DNA of 54,300 nucleotides from Methylophilaceae bacterium (GTDB lineage Bacteria > Pseudomonadota > Gammaproteobacteria > Burkholderiales > Methylophilaceae), in the NCBI GenBank assembly GCA_026419515.1, contig JANZZG010000039.1, positions 1-54,300 of the forward strand, in the 5' to 3' direction. Made by a program: the position numbers and the translations under genes. Under the pieces are notes generated by a model, which was not told the origin of the DNA, searched no databases, and worked only from the letters and a program-made list of their open reading frames with translations. Positions 1-7,718 of this stretch are shown piece by piece. The stretch's first letter is position 1. Each line of letters starts with the position of its first letter.

Positions 1-139
1 ATAGCGCCGGAAACTACGCTCACACCCCCCCCAGCAGCCAGGCCGCCTCCTCTTGCGTCAGCCGCCCTTTCTGCCAGCCTTCATACGCTTCTTCAAACCT
101 CATCTGCCGTAACTCCTGTAGCAACTGCGTCCGTCTCAT
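1..139 (-). pseudogene. Transposase N-terminal fragment, frameshifted at a G8 tract
   Basis: ATG at 137-139 is preceded by GGAGG at 146-150. The reading frame gives a helical N-terminus (MRRTQLLQELRQMRFEEAY...) followed by a helix-turn-helix start with RLTQEEAAWLLG, typical of ISNCY-type transposases. It then meets TGA at 20-22, just after eight consecutive G (C25-C32 on the plus strand). Moving one base forward restores the expected CERSFRRY continuation to the window edge. The tract therefore carries one extra base relative to the family frame: a disabling indel, a slippery site or a sequencing error. The rest of the gene is outside the window. Confidence 0.6.
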
Positions 140-196
140 CCGGCACCTCCTCGGCACCAGTTAAACCGGACAAACCTCGTGCTACAACTCCGAACA
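1..196 (-). mobile_element. End of an insertion sequence (ISNCY/IS1202-like), cut by the window edge
   Basis: The minus strand carries the start of a transposase-like gene beginning at 139. Upstream of it lies a run that looks like an IS end, starting TGTTCGG near 196 and containing the pieces GTAGCACGAGG and TTTGTCCGGTTTAAC. I recognise the N-terminal protein as the helix-turn-helix start of ISNCY-type transposases from memory. The outer boundary is a guess, because the opposite end and any target duplication lie outside the window. Confidence 0.5.
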
Positions 197-300
197 GTTT
201 ATTTGCTCTCTACACTACTTAAACGCGTGACTTGCGTCTTATTTTCTTGTGTCTTATTTTATTAAGCTTTAGCATATACCCCAACCTTAAATATGGGATA

Positions 301-316
301 TGTGGCTATTGCCACA
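301..316 (+). other. Small stem-loop just ahead of the ODP ribosome binding site
   Basis: TGTGGC and GCCACA form a perfect 6-bp inverted repeat around a 4-base loop, directly before the GGGAGG ribosome binding site of the gene at 327. The 197-300 stretch before it is AT-rich and holds no convincing gene. The stem may affect translation or be chance. Confidence 0.3.
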
Positions 317-326
317 GGGAGGAGAG

Positions 327-1091
327 ATGCGCAACATCTCGCTGTATGACAAAGATGGGCACCGCTTCGTGCTGCTCAATGAAAGCGAGCCGGGAGAAGA
401 GGAGGGCGTGCGCTCCAACCAATATCTCGTCATGCATGAAGGCGCTGGGGTGTTGCTGGACCCTGGCGGCTTCGGCGTCATGCCGCGTGTGCTGGCCGAG
501 ATGTTGCGCTACCTGACGCCCAGCGACATTCGCGGCATTTTTCTCTCCCACCAGGATCCGGACATCGTCGGCGGGCTATCCACTTGGCTGGAATTGACCG
601 ATTGCCCCATTTACGTCTCCCGCATCTGGTTGCGTTTTCTGCCCCACTATGGCCTCAAGGAGATGACACGCTTCGTCGGTGTTCCCGACGAAGGCATGCC
701 GCTGGAGGTCGCGACAGACTTCAAGCTACAGATCGTACCCGCTCATTTCCTGCACTCCGAGGGCCAGATCAACCTCTACGATCCTATAGCGAAGATACTT
801 TTCACCGGCGACATCGGCGCCGCCATGCTGCCGACGGAGCAGGACGATCCCTTCGTGGACGATTTCGAGCGTCACCTGCCCTACATCGCCGGCTTCCACC
901 GCCGCTACATGTGCTCCAACCGCGCCATCCGCTGCTGGCTGGAGAACATCGCCGGGCTGGAGATCGACATGATCGCCCCGCAGCACGGCCCGGTCTATCG
1001 CGGCCAGGCGGTACCGGCCCTGCTCGACTGGCTGCGCGAGTTGCAGTGCGGCGTCGATCTCATGCAAAGCGGCGGCCGGTTTCCCGCATGA
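327..1091 (+). CDS. Oxygen-binding di-iron (ODP-type) metallo-beta-lactamase-fold protein
   Basis: This 254-aa cytoplasmic protein has the beta-lactamase fold seen in flavodiiron proteins. The metal-ligand series is complete and spaced as in that family: H75-x-D77-x-D79, H143 (63 residues later), D162 (exactly 18 later) and H220. There is no flavodoxin domain, so it resembles stand-alone ODP sensors that bind O2 or ferrous iron rather than an NO/O2 reductase. The start at 327 is chosen because GGGAGGAG precedes it; an in-frame ATG at 300 has no such site. Its stop overlaps the start of the GGDEF-EAL gene (ATGA), which implies coupled expression. Sensing by this protein is inferred from family and neighbour; a hydrolase or reductase role is not excluded. 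Confidence 0.75.
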   Translation: MRNISLYDKDGHRFVLLNESEPGEEEGVRSNQYLVMHEGAGVLLDPGGFGVMPRVLAEMLRYLTPSDIRGIFLSHQDPDIVGGLSTWLELTDCPIYVSRIWLRFLPHYGLKEMTRFVGVPDEGMPLEVATDFKLQIVPAHFLHSEGQINLYDPIAKILFTGDIGAAMLPTEQDDPFVDDFERHLPYIAGFHRRYMCSNRAIRCWLENIAGLEIDMIAPQHGPVYRGQAVPALLDWLRELQCGVDLMQSGGRFPA

Positions 1092-3235
1092 GCAAGATTC
1101 CGTCAAGTCGTCTGGAGCAGACCCGCCTGCGGGTGGTGGACCGCATGGCGGCGCTTCTGGAGAGCCAGACGCGCACCAAGCTGTTCGGCAGCAACGTGCA
1201 TGCGCTGGTACAGGCCGTGCATGATGAAATCATGGCGCGTTTGCGTGACATTGCGGCCCGGGAGAATTCCACCGAGCTGGCACGAAGCCTGGAGGATGCC
1301 CTGCAAACGTGCAGGCGGCTCGATGCCTGCCTCGGGTTGCTACTGGAGGAGCGGACGCGCCAGTGGTACCGCAATGGCGACTATGTGCAGGAAACGTTGC
1401 GGGAGTTCAATCAGACATTGGCCGAGCTGGCCTCCACCCTGATCGAAAAAGACTTGTTTGAACGCCAAAGTCAGGTGCTGGGGCATATCATCCTGTCGCA
1501 CGAGCACATCTCACAATGGAAGGAATTCGTGCAGGAAATTCTGACTCGATTCCATGCCATATTTCCTTTCCAGCTCTTTTTCATCGCTTTTGCAGAAGAA
1601 CACAGTCTATCCTTGTATATCTACTTTCTCGGTAAGCACACCAGGCAAGTGCGTGAACTTGCGCGCCACGAGTTGTCGCAGCAGATGTTGAAGAATCTGG
1701 GCTTGCCCGTCGATGCCCCGGTCGACATCGAAGAGTTCGTCATCCCGCAAGCAGGCCCGGTCGCTTCAGCCCAAGAGATGGCGATGATCACGGTGGCGGT
1801 TCCCAAGCATACGCCCAATCTTTCGGGCATGTTGGGAGTCGCTTACGCTTCTTCTCAAGCACTGACCCCCCAGGAGGAGAGTGTAATTCGCGCCATCCTG
1901 TCGGTGATGGTGATGGTGGTAGGCTCCAGCAAGGCACTATCGCGCACCATGGCAGAACTGGAGTACTACTCCATCCATGATCCATTGACCGGTTTATATA
2001 ACCGGCGCCACTTCGAAGCCATGCTAAAGTATGAAATCGGGCGTTCCGAGCGGCACCACCACGAGTTTTCCATCCTGCTATTGGATTTGGACGACTTCAA
2101 GGATATCAACGATACCTATGGTCATGCGACCGGCGACAAGGCGTTATGCCATGTCGCCAACATCATGCAGGCACATACCCGCAAGGGGGATCTGGCAACC
2201 CGCATCGGGGGCGATGAATTCGCCATCATCTTGATGGAGACCGGCAAGAAAGGTGCCATGACGGTGGCTGGTTCGCTGGGTAAGACGCTGCGTGAAACAC
2301 CGCTGGTTTCGCCTGAAGGTAAATATTTCCACTTGACTGTTTCCATCGGCATCGTCACCTATCCGGCCGATGGCCAGAACGAGACAGACCTGATGGCGGG
2401 GGTCGACCTGGCCATGTACCGCGCCAAGGAGATGGGCAAGGATGGTGCTTGTACGCTGGACGCCGTGGGGGGTGGGGAGCGTGTCCATGCGACTCGGAGC
2501 ACACGTGACTATGCCGAGCAGTTGCGCGAGGCATTGCGCCAGAATCGCATGATTCCTTATTTTCAGCCCATCATTCACTGTCGGAGCGGCGAGATATTCG
2601 CCTATGAAACCCTGGCGCGCTTTCGTCAGGACAATGGGGAGACGGTATCGGCGGGCATGTTCATCGAGGCCATCGAAAAATATGGGCTGGGCCGCGAGCT
2701 CGACCGCGCCGTCATCAGCCAGGCGTTCGCCGCACGCAAGGCCCACATGGCGCAGGATGCCACCAGCAAGCTGTTCATCAACCTGTCTTCACAGGAAATC
2801 CAAGGCCGCAATATCTTAGGTTATGCCGAGGAGCTGTGCGAACGGCTGGAGTTGCCGCATCACCTCATCGTGTTCGAAATCCTCGAACGCGATGCCATCG
2901 GCGACATGAGCAACATGCGCAGGTTTCTCAACAGCCTACGGCAAAAAGGTTTTGCTTTCGCACTGGATGATTTCGGCAGTGGCTACAATTCATTTCACTA
3001 TCTGCGCGAGTTGCGTTTCGAGTTCGTCAAGATTGATGGTGCTTTCGTGCGCAACATTCTCGAATCGAAAATCGATCGTGCCTTGGTGCACAATCTTTCG
3101 CGCCTGTGCCAGGACATCGGCATCCAGACTGTGGCGGAGTTCGTGGAGAACCAGGCAATTCTCGATGCCTTGCAGGAGATGGGCATCGATTATGCGCAGG
3201 GTTACCACATCGCCCTGCCAGGCTCATCCTTCTGA
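1088..3235 (+). CDS. GGDEF-EAL cyclic-di-GMP turnover protein
   Basis: This 715-aa protein has no obvious membrane segment. Residues 1-290 form a helical then GAF-like region that I cannot assign firmly. The GGDEF domain has an intact GGDEF at 374-378 and an RxxD inhibitory site (R365-D368) at the canonical five-residue distance. The EAL domain starts with ETL (E507) instead of EAL. It keeps the Asn of NLSSQE, the Glu of FEILE, the DDFGSG loop, the Lys of VKIDG, the Glu of TVAEF and a terminal Gln. Both cyclase and phosphodiesterase activity therefore look possible. The ATG at 1088 overlaps the stop of the di-iron protein gene; the frame is open far upstream, but that part overlaps the real upstream gene. 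The likely role is turning O2 or iron state into a c-di-GMP level. Confidence 0.85.
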   Translation: MSKIPSSRLEQTRLRVVDRMAALLESQTRTKLFGSNVHALVQAVHDEIMARLRDIAARENSTELARSLEDALQTCRRLDACLGLLLEERTRQWYRNGDYVQETLREFNQTLAELASTLIEKDLFERQSQVLGHIILSHEHISQWKEFVQEILTRFHAIFPFQLFFIAFAEEHSLSLYIYFLGKHTRQVRELARHELSQQMLKNLGLPVDAPVDIEEFVIPQAGPVASAQEMAMITVAVPKHTPNLSGMLGVAYASSQALTPQEESVIRAILSVMVMVVGSSKALSRTMAELEYYSIHDPLTGLYNRRHFEAMLKYEIGRSERHHHEFSILLLDLDDFKDINDTYGHATGDKALCHVANIMQAHTRKGDLATRIGGDEFAIILMETGKKGAMTVAGSLGKTLRETPLVSPEGKYFHLTVSIGIVTYPADGQNETDLMAGVDLAMYRAKEMGKDGACTLDAVGGGERVHATRSTRDYAEQLREALRQNRMIPYFQPIIHCRSGEIFAYETLARFRQDNGETVSAGMFIEAIEKYGLGRELDRAVISQAFAARKAHMAQDATSKLFINLSSQEIQGRNILGYAEELCERLELPHHLIVFEILERDAIGDMSNMRRFLNSLRQKGFAFALDDFGSGYNSFHYLRELRFEFVKIDGAFVRNILESKIDRALVHNLSRLCQDIGIQTVAEFVENQAILDALQEMGIDYAQGYHIALPGSSF

Positions 3236-3246
3236 ACTTTGTTTAC

Positions 3247-3263
3247 GTTAAGCCTTCGTTAAG
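3247..3263 (+). promoter_or_regulatory. PmrA/QseB-like direct repeat operator
   Basis: Two identical hexamers GTTAAG (3247-3252 and 3258-3263) are separated by 5 bp, an 11-bp period. OmpR-family PmrA/QseB regulators bind direct repeats of the type YTTAAK-N5-YTTAAK. A -10-like TAGAGT lies about 10 bp downstream (3274-3279). The regulator gene of this class is fourth in the operon that starts at 3310, so autoregulation is likely by inference. Confidence 0.55.
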
Positions 3264-3277
3264 AGTCAGGGACTAGA

Positions 3278-3308
3278 GTGCACCTACCGTCATCCCACGG
3301 AGGTGCAC
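3278..3308 (+). promoter_or_regulatory. Inverted repeat covering the Shine-Dalgarno site of the cytochrome b gene
   Basis: GTGCACCT (3278-3285) is complementary to AGGTGCAC (3301-3308), and CCGT (3287-3290) to ACGG (3297-3300). That gives 12 pairs with one bulged A and a 6-base loop. The right arm contains the whole GGAGGTG ribosome binding site, and ATG follows at 3310. If transcription starts upstream of 3278, the RNA would hide the ribosome binding site. If the TAGAGT at 3274 is the -10, the left arm is not transcribed and the repeat would act as DNA instead. Confidence 0.5.
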
Positions 3309-3309
3309 C

Positions 3310-3939
3310 ATGGAAACCCTGATCTACCACAGACGCAAGGTCTACGATCCGATCCTGCGCATCATCCATGCCTGGAACGGGCTTTCCATCCTGATCCTGA
3401 TGGCCACCGTGTGGCTGTCCGACCTGTTCCCCAAGGGAGCGCAGGAGGATGCCCTGTGGCAGGCCCACATCATGGTGGGCTATGCCTTGGTGTGCGGCCT
3501 CGTCGCCCGCCTGGCCTGGGGGCTGGTCGGCCCGGCCCATGCACGCTTTACCGATCTGTGGCATCCCGCCGCCTGGTGGCAGGCGGTGCGTCATCTCGAC
3601 CTGCAAAAATCTCCGCGCTTCGGTCATGACCGGCTGGCCAGCGGCGTCTATCTGCTGGTCTATCTGCTGCTGCTGGTGATGGCCGTCACCGGCCTGGGGC
3701 TGGCCGCCGCCGAACATGGCACGGGCCCATTCAACGCCTGGTGCGGTGACATGCCCGGCCTCAAGGAAGTGTTCGAGGCGCCGCACGAGGCGATCTACAA
3801 CCTGCTCATCGCGTTCGTCATCGTGCACATCGGCGCGCTGATCTGGCACGAGCGCAAGGACAAGACGCCCCTCGCCCAGGCCATGGTGAGCGGTTATCAA
3901 TACCAACTCGAGGAAACGAAAGGAGCAACACATGAATAA
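3310..3939 (+). CDS. Cytochrome b561-type membrane protein
   Basis: This 209-aa protein has about four membrane segments: around residues 22-40, 53-75, 112-133 and 162-182. Histidines at their ends (H20, H53 and others in the C-terminal helix ending VIVHIGALIWHE) suit two b hemes. It belongs to the b561/Ni-Fe-hydrogenase cytochrome b-like family that passes electrons between quinol and periplasmic cytochromes. It is first of five genes: its end overlaps the SHP gene (3932), then come diheme cytochrome c and a two-component pair. GGAGGTG precedes the ATG but lies in a hairpin. The expected role is the membrane electron donor for SHP and DHC. Confidence 0.85.
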   Translation: METLIYHRRKVYDPILRIIHAWNGLSILILMATVWLSDLFPKGAQEDALWQAHIMVGYALVCGLVARLAWGLVGPAHARFTDLWHPAAWWQAVRHLDLQKSPRFGHDRLASGVYLLVYLLLLVMAVTGLGLAAAEHGTGPFNAWCGDMPGLKEVFEAPHEAIYNLLIAFVIVHIGALIWHERKDKTPLAQAMVSGYQYQLEETKGATHE

Positions 3940-4339
3940 GTGGCTTCTGATCACCGGCTGTGTGGCCAGCTTCAGTGCGTTCGCAGCCGCGCCGCAGGAA
4001 TTGCTCCGGCAGTACGAGGCGCAGGCCAGACAGGAAAATGCGGCCTTTGCCGGATTTTCCGCCGCGCGCGGCGCCACCTTCTTCAAAACCGAGCGCACCC
4101 GCAGCGACGGCCAGACGGCGAGCTGCGCAACCTGCCATACCGCCGATCCACGCAATCCGGGCAGGACGCGCGCCAACAAGGTGATCGAACCGCTGGCGCC
4201 GGTCGCCAACCCGTTACGCTTCACCGACCCGGCCAAGGTCGAAAAATGGTTCGGCCGCAACTGCAAGGACGTGCTGGAACGCGCCTGCACCGCCCAGGAA
4301 AAAGGCGATTTCATTCAATACCTGATTGACCTGAAATAG
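3932..4339 (+). CDS. shp: SHP-type (DUF1924) monoheme cytochrome c
   Basis: This 135-aa protein starts with a Sec signal peptide (cut near residue 20) and binds one heme at C65-x-x-C68-H69. The motif WFGRNC places N110 next to C111, with C119 nearby. From memory this matches sphaeroides heme protein, where an Asn is the sixth ligand, lost on reduction to allow O2 binding, beside a disulfide. It therefore probably acts in the periplasm as a gas-binding cytochrome taking electrons from the diheme cytochrome encoded next. The gene overlaps the cytochrome b gene by 8 bp, with GAAAGGAG ahead of the start. The physiological substrate of SHP is not settled. Confidence 0.85.
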   Translation: MNKWLLITGCVASFSAFAAAPQELLRQYEAQARQENAAFAGFSAARGATFFKTERTRSDGQTASCATCHTADPRNPGRTRANKVIEPLAPVANPLRFTDPAKVEKWFGRNCKDVLERACTAQEKGDFIQYLIDLK

Positions 4340-4349
4340 GAGGATGGCC

Positions 4350-4865
4350 ATGAAAAAGTGGATGCAATTCCTGATTCTGTTCGGCAGCGTGTCGGCCGCC
4401 GGAACCCTGCTGGCCAGTGGCGGCGGCGAAGGGGACGGCGGACGCGCCCTGCCGCCGGTGAGCAATGCCAGGTGGAAAGCCGAATGCTCCAGCTGCCACA
4501 TGGCCTACCACCCCGGCCTTCTCCCGGAACGTTCCTGGCGCAGGATCATGGCGGGATTGGACCGGCATTTCGGCGAGAATGCCGCGCTGGATGCCCCGAC
4601 GGCCGCCGATATCGAGCAGTTTCTGGTCGCCAACAGTGCCGACCGGCAGCCCGCACGCAGATCGCAGCGCATCCTGCAGTCGATTCCGCCTGGCGCTGCG
4701 CCGCTACGCATCAGCGAAACGCCGTATTTCCGCGCCAAGCACGACGAGATTTCGCCCGCCACGTTCAAGCGCAAGAGCATCGGCAGCCCGGCCAACTGCA
4801 GTGCATGCCATCAGGGGGCCGAAAAAGGCGATTTTTCTGAGCGGCTGGTCAAGATTCCGCGCTAA
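4350..4865 (+). CDS. dhc: Periplasmic diheme cytochrome c (DHC)
   Basis: This 171-aa protein has a signal peptide and two heme motifs, C46-x-x-C49-H50 (CSSCH) near the N-terminus and CSACH near the C-terminus, as in the diheme cytochrome c family that reduces SHP. ATG at 4350 has AGGAGG at a 6-base distance; the ATG at 4344 abuts that site, so the later one is preferred. The gene follows shp by 10 bp and precedes the response regulator by 9 bp, giving the membrane cytochrome b to DHC to SHP order of electron flow. The assignment is firm; the final acceptor is unknown. Confidence 0.85.
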   Translation: MKKWMQFLILFGSVSAAGTLLASGGGEGDGGRALPPVSNARWKAECSSCHMAYHPGLLPERSWRRIMAGLDRHFGENAALDAPTAADIEQFLVANSADRQPARRSQRILQSIPPGAAPLRISETPYFRAKHDEISPATFKRKSIGSPANCSACHQGAEKGDFSERLVKIPR

Positions 4866-4874
4866 ACTTGGCGT

Positions 4875-5534
4875 ATGCGCTTACTGCTGGTCGAAGACGA
4901 CGCCCTGCTGGGCGATGGAATCCGGGCCGGCCTGAAACAGGCCGGCTTCGCCGTGGACTGGGTGCAGGATGGACGCGCCGCGCAGCTGGCGCTGGAAACC
5001 GGGGACTACGCGCTGCTGGTGCTGGACCTCGGGCTGCCGCGGCTGTCCGGGATGGCACTGCTCAAGTGGCTGCGCGGCAAGGGAAGCGTACTGCCCGTGC
5101 TGATCCTCACCGCGCGCGACACCGTGGCCGACCGCGTGGCGGGACTGGACGCCGGCGCCGACGACTATCTGATCAAACCGTTCGATCTGGATGAGCTGGT
5201 CGCCCGTCTGCGCGCCCTGTTGCGTAGAAGTGGCGGGCAGGCCGCGCCCATTCTGCAACATGGGGACATCGAGCTCGATCCGGCCGCCCACCAGGTCCGC
5301 AAAAGCGGGCAGGTCATCGAACTGTCGGCGCGCGAATTCAGCCTGCTTCACGAACTGCTGCTCAATGCCGGCCGCGTCCGCTCGCGCGAACAACTGGAAC
5401 AGCACCTCTACGGCTGGGGGGAGGAAGTGGAGAGCAATTCGGTGGAAGTGCACATCCACCATCTGCGCAAGAAGCTGGGTGCTGACCTGATCCGCACGTT
5501 GCGTGGGGTGGGTTACATCATCGACAAGACATGA
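4875..5534 (+). CDS. OmpR-family response regulator, QseB/PmrA-like
   Basis: This 219-aa protein has a receiver domain in residues 1-115, with acidic pocket E7, D8, D9, phosphoacceptor D51, T79 and K101. A winged-helix DNA-binding domain follows (about 125-219, with VEVHIHHLRKKL and a terminal RGVGY). The ATG lies 9 bp after the dhc stop, and the gene overlaps the sensor kinase gene by 4 bp. It probably controls the cytochrome operon through the GTTAAG direct repeat at 3247-3263. The signal is unknown; QseB and PmrA sub-types cannot be told apart here. Confidence 0.9.
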   Translation: MRLLLVEDDALLGDGIRAGLKQAGFAVDWVQDGRAAQLALETGDYALLVLDLGLPRLSGMALLKWLRGKGSVLPVLILTARDTVADRVAGLDAGADDYLIKPFDLDELVARLRALLRRSGGQAAPILQHGDIELDPAAHQVRKSGQVIELSAREFSLLHELLLNAGRVRSREQLEQHLYGWGEEVESNSVEVHIHHLRKKLGADLIRTLRGVGYIIDKT

Positions 5535-6859
5535 AGTCGCTGCGCCTGCGTCTGGTCGTACTGCTCTCGCTCGCCTTGGGCCTGGCCTGGGTGACCGCGG
5601 CCTGGTTCACCCATCGGGAGGCGCGTCGTGAGATCGACGCCTTGTTCGATGCACAGCTGGCGCAATCGGCCCAAGTGTTGCTGGGGGCCACCCGCCATGA
5701 ACTGCACGAGCGGATGGAGCATGGGGATGACCATGAGGTACCTCCCTTGCACCAGTATGAACAAAAACTGATGTTTCAGGTATGGGACCAAGAAGGGCTC
5801 TTGATACGTTCCGCTACGGCGCCGGCCAGTCCTCTGGCAGGCCCAACGTCTGGCTACGGCGAAACCCGGATCAATGGCGTAGCTTGGCGGGTACTGACCC
5901 GTTGGGACCCCCATGGTGAATTCATGATCCAGGTCGCCGAGCCGCTGGCCGCACGCGAGACACTGGCGCGCCACATCGTTCTCAAGATGCTGCTGCCTAT
6001 CTTGCTCATTCTGCCGCTGCTCGCCTTTTTGGTTTGGGTGGCAGTGGGCGCTGGCCTGAAACCACTGCAGCGCCTGCGGCAGGAGGTCGGACAGCGTGCC
6101 CCCGGCAATTTGCAGCCATTTGCCACGACCGGGGTGCCGGATGAAGTGGCACCATTGGTCAGCGCCCTGAATGACCTGTTCGCACGCCTGCAGCGTGCCT
6201 TCGACAGCGAGCGGCGTTTCACTGCCGATGCCGCCCACGAACTGCGCACCCCTCTGGCCGCGCTCAAGACACAGGCCCAGGTGGCGATGCGGGCGGCCGA
6301 CGCGGACGTTCGCCAGAATGCGCTGGGCAACGTGTTGCGCGGAGTGGACCGAGCCACCCACCTGATCGAGCAGCTGCTGACTCTGGCGCGGGTCGATCCC
6401 GAAGCGGCGGAAACCCGGCACGTTCCGGTCGATCTGCGTAGCCTGGCCACGCAGGTGCTGAACGAGCTCTCGCCGCTGGCACAGGCCAAATCGATCGACC
6501 TCAAACTGGAAGGCGATGGGCCTGTATCCGTTTCAGGCAACGCCGCTCAACTGGCCGTGTTGCTGCGCAACCTGGTGGACAACGCCATTCGCTACACCCC
6601 AGCGGACGGGGCCGTCACCGTGCGGGCCGAACCCGGACGGCTGGAAGTCTGCGACAGCGGGCCGGGTATTCCCCCATCGGAACGTAGCCGCGTCATGGAG
6701 CGCTTCTACCGCATTCCGGGGAGCATCGCAGAAGGCAGCGGGCTGGGGCTTTCCATTGTGCGCCGCATCGCCGAACTGCACCATGCGCGCCTGGAACTGG
6801 GCGATGCACCGGGCGGCCGTGGGCTGCGCGTCGAGGTGCTTTTCCCGGCGCAGGAGTAA
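5531..6859 (+). CDS. Membrane sensor histidine kinase, QseC/PmrB-like
   Basis: This 442-aa protein has two membrane segments (about 7-26 and 152-175) flanking a periplasmic domain of roughly 125 residues. It then has a HAMP-like linker, the H-box AAHELRTPL with phosphorylated H236, an N-box NLVDNAIRYTP, DSGPGI and a GSGLGLSIV ATP lid. The periplasmic part contains a His/Glu/Asp-rich stretch (HELHERMEHGDDHE), which could bind a metal; that is speculation. The start overlaps the response regulator stop (ATGA), so this is its cognate partner. Confidence 0.9.
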   Translation: MKSLRLRLVVLLSLALGLAWVTAAWFTHREARREIDALFDAQLAQSAQVLLGATRHELHERMEHGDDHEVPPLHQYEQKLMFQVWDQEGLLIRSATAPASPLAGPTSGYGETRINGVAWRVLTRWDPHGEFMIQVAEPLAARETLARHIVLKMLLPILLILPLLAFLVWVAVGAGLKPLQRLRQEVGQRAPGNLQPFATTGVPDEVAPLVSALNDLFARLQRAFDSERRFTADAAHELRTPLAALKTQAQVAMRAADADVRQNALGNVLRGVDRATHLIEQLLTLARVDPEAAETRHVPVDLRSLATQVLNELSPLAQAKSIDLKLEGDGPVSVSGNAAQLAVLLRNLVDNAIRYTPADGAVTVRAEPGRLEVCDSGPGIPPSERSRVMERFYRIPGSIAEGSGLGLSIVRRIAELHHARLELGDAPGGRGLRVEVLFPAQE

Positions 6860-6868
6860 AATTCACGG

Positions 6869-7708
6869 ATGGCCCTCCTCACCGTCCACGACCACACCCG
6901 CGACACCGCCGGCCACAGCTATGTGTACCCGGTGGTTTCGCGCCGCGCCGGCGGCGTTTCGGTCGGCATCAACCTCAATCCCAACAATGCCTGCAACTGG
7001 GCATGCATCTACTGCCAGGTGCCGGGTCTCACGCGCGGGGATGCGCCGCCCATCGATCTCGCGCGGCTGGAGGCCGAACTGCGCGAATTTCTGGAAGACG
7101 CACTGCATGGGGACTGGCTGGCGCGCCACGCTCCGGAGGAGGCGCGCATGTTGAAGGATATCGCGTTTTCAGGCAATGGCGAACCGACCAGTTCCCGGGA
7201 ATTTCCGGAGGCAGTAAGGCGGGTCGGAAAAGTGCTGGATGACTGCGGCGTGACTGGAATGCTGAAAGTGCGGCTCATCACCAACGGCAGCCTGATGCAC
7301 CGCGGCACGGTGCTGGATGCGGTGGCCGCGATGGCGGCCATGAACGGGGAAGTGTGGTTCAAGCTCGATCGCGCCACTTCCCGCGGCATGGCCGAGGTGA
7401 ACCGGGTTCGGGCCAGCATCGCTGGTGTGAAGCGGCGTCTGCTGGCCTGCGCCGGACGCTGCCCGACCTGGGTGCAGACCTGCTGGTTCGCGCTGGATGG
7501 ACAACCGCCTGCCGAAGCAGAGGTCGAAGCGTATCTCGACTTCATCGAAGCAGTGGGAGCGGCCATTGCGGGGGTTCATTTGTATGGCATCGCCCGCCCG
7601 TCCATGCAACCGGGCGCGGAGCGGCTGTCGCCGCTCCCCCTGGAGGTCCTGTCCGCCTATGGCGAACGCATTCGCCAGCGGGGGGTCGCCGTCACCGTCC
7701 ATGCTTAA
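6869..7708 (+). CDS. Radical SAM protein (COG0731-like)
   Basis: This 279-aa cytoplasmic protein carries the radical SAM cluster motif C42-NWA-C46-IY-C49, followed by the SAM-binding SGNGEPT segment and ITNGSL. The arrangement resembles the COG0731 group, related to wyosine-type tRNA modification enzymes, although bacteria with this gene lack wyosine. The substrate is unknown. The start is 9 bp after the sensor kinase stop and has no strong ribosome binding site in view. It is downstream of the cytochrome/two-component operon but probably not functionally tied to it. Confidence 0.8.
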   Translation: MALLTVHDHTRDTAGHSYVYPVVSRRAGGVSVGINLNPNNACNWACIYCQVPGLTRGDAPPIDLARLEAELREFLEDALHGDWLARHAPEEARMLKDIAFSGNGEPTSSREFPEAVRRVGKVLDDCGVTGMLKVRLITNGSLMHRGTVLDAVAAMAAMNGEVWFKLDRATSRGMAEVNRVRASIAGVKRRLLACAGRCPTWVQTCWFALDGQPPAEAEVEAYLDFIEAVGAAIAGVHLYGIARPSMQPGAERLSPLPLEVLSAYGERIRQRGVAVTVHA

Positions 7709-7718
7709 AGGAATCGAA

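Noticed and set aside
232..516. 94-aa open frame at the start of the window
   Set aside because: It overlaps the di-iron gene in another frame, has no ribosome binding site and no family look.
584..1087. Upstream in-frame extension of the GGDEF-EAL protein by about 168 residues
   Set aside because: It lies in another frame of the di-iron protein gene, whose metal ligands are all intact; the ATG at 1088 couples to that stop.
3259..4314. Long open frame (351 codons) antisense to the cytochrome genes
   Set aside because: It is a by-product of high GC opposite genes with clear heme motifs and has no recognisable domain.
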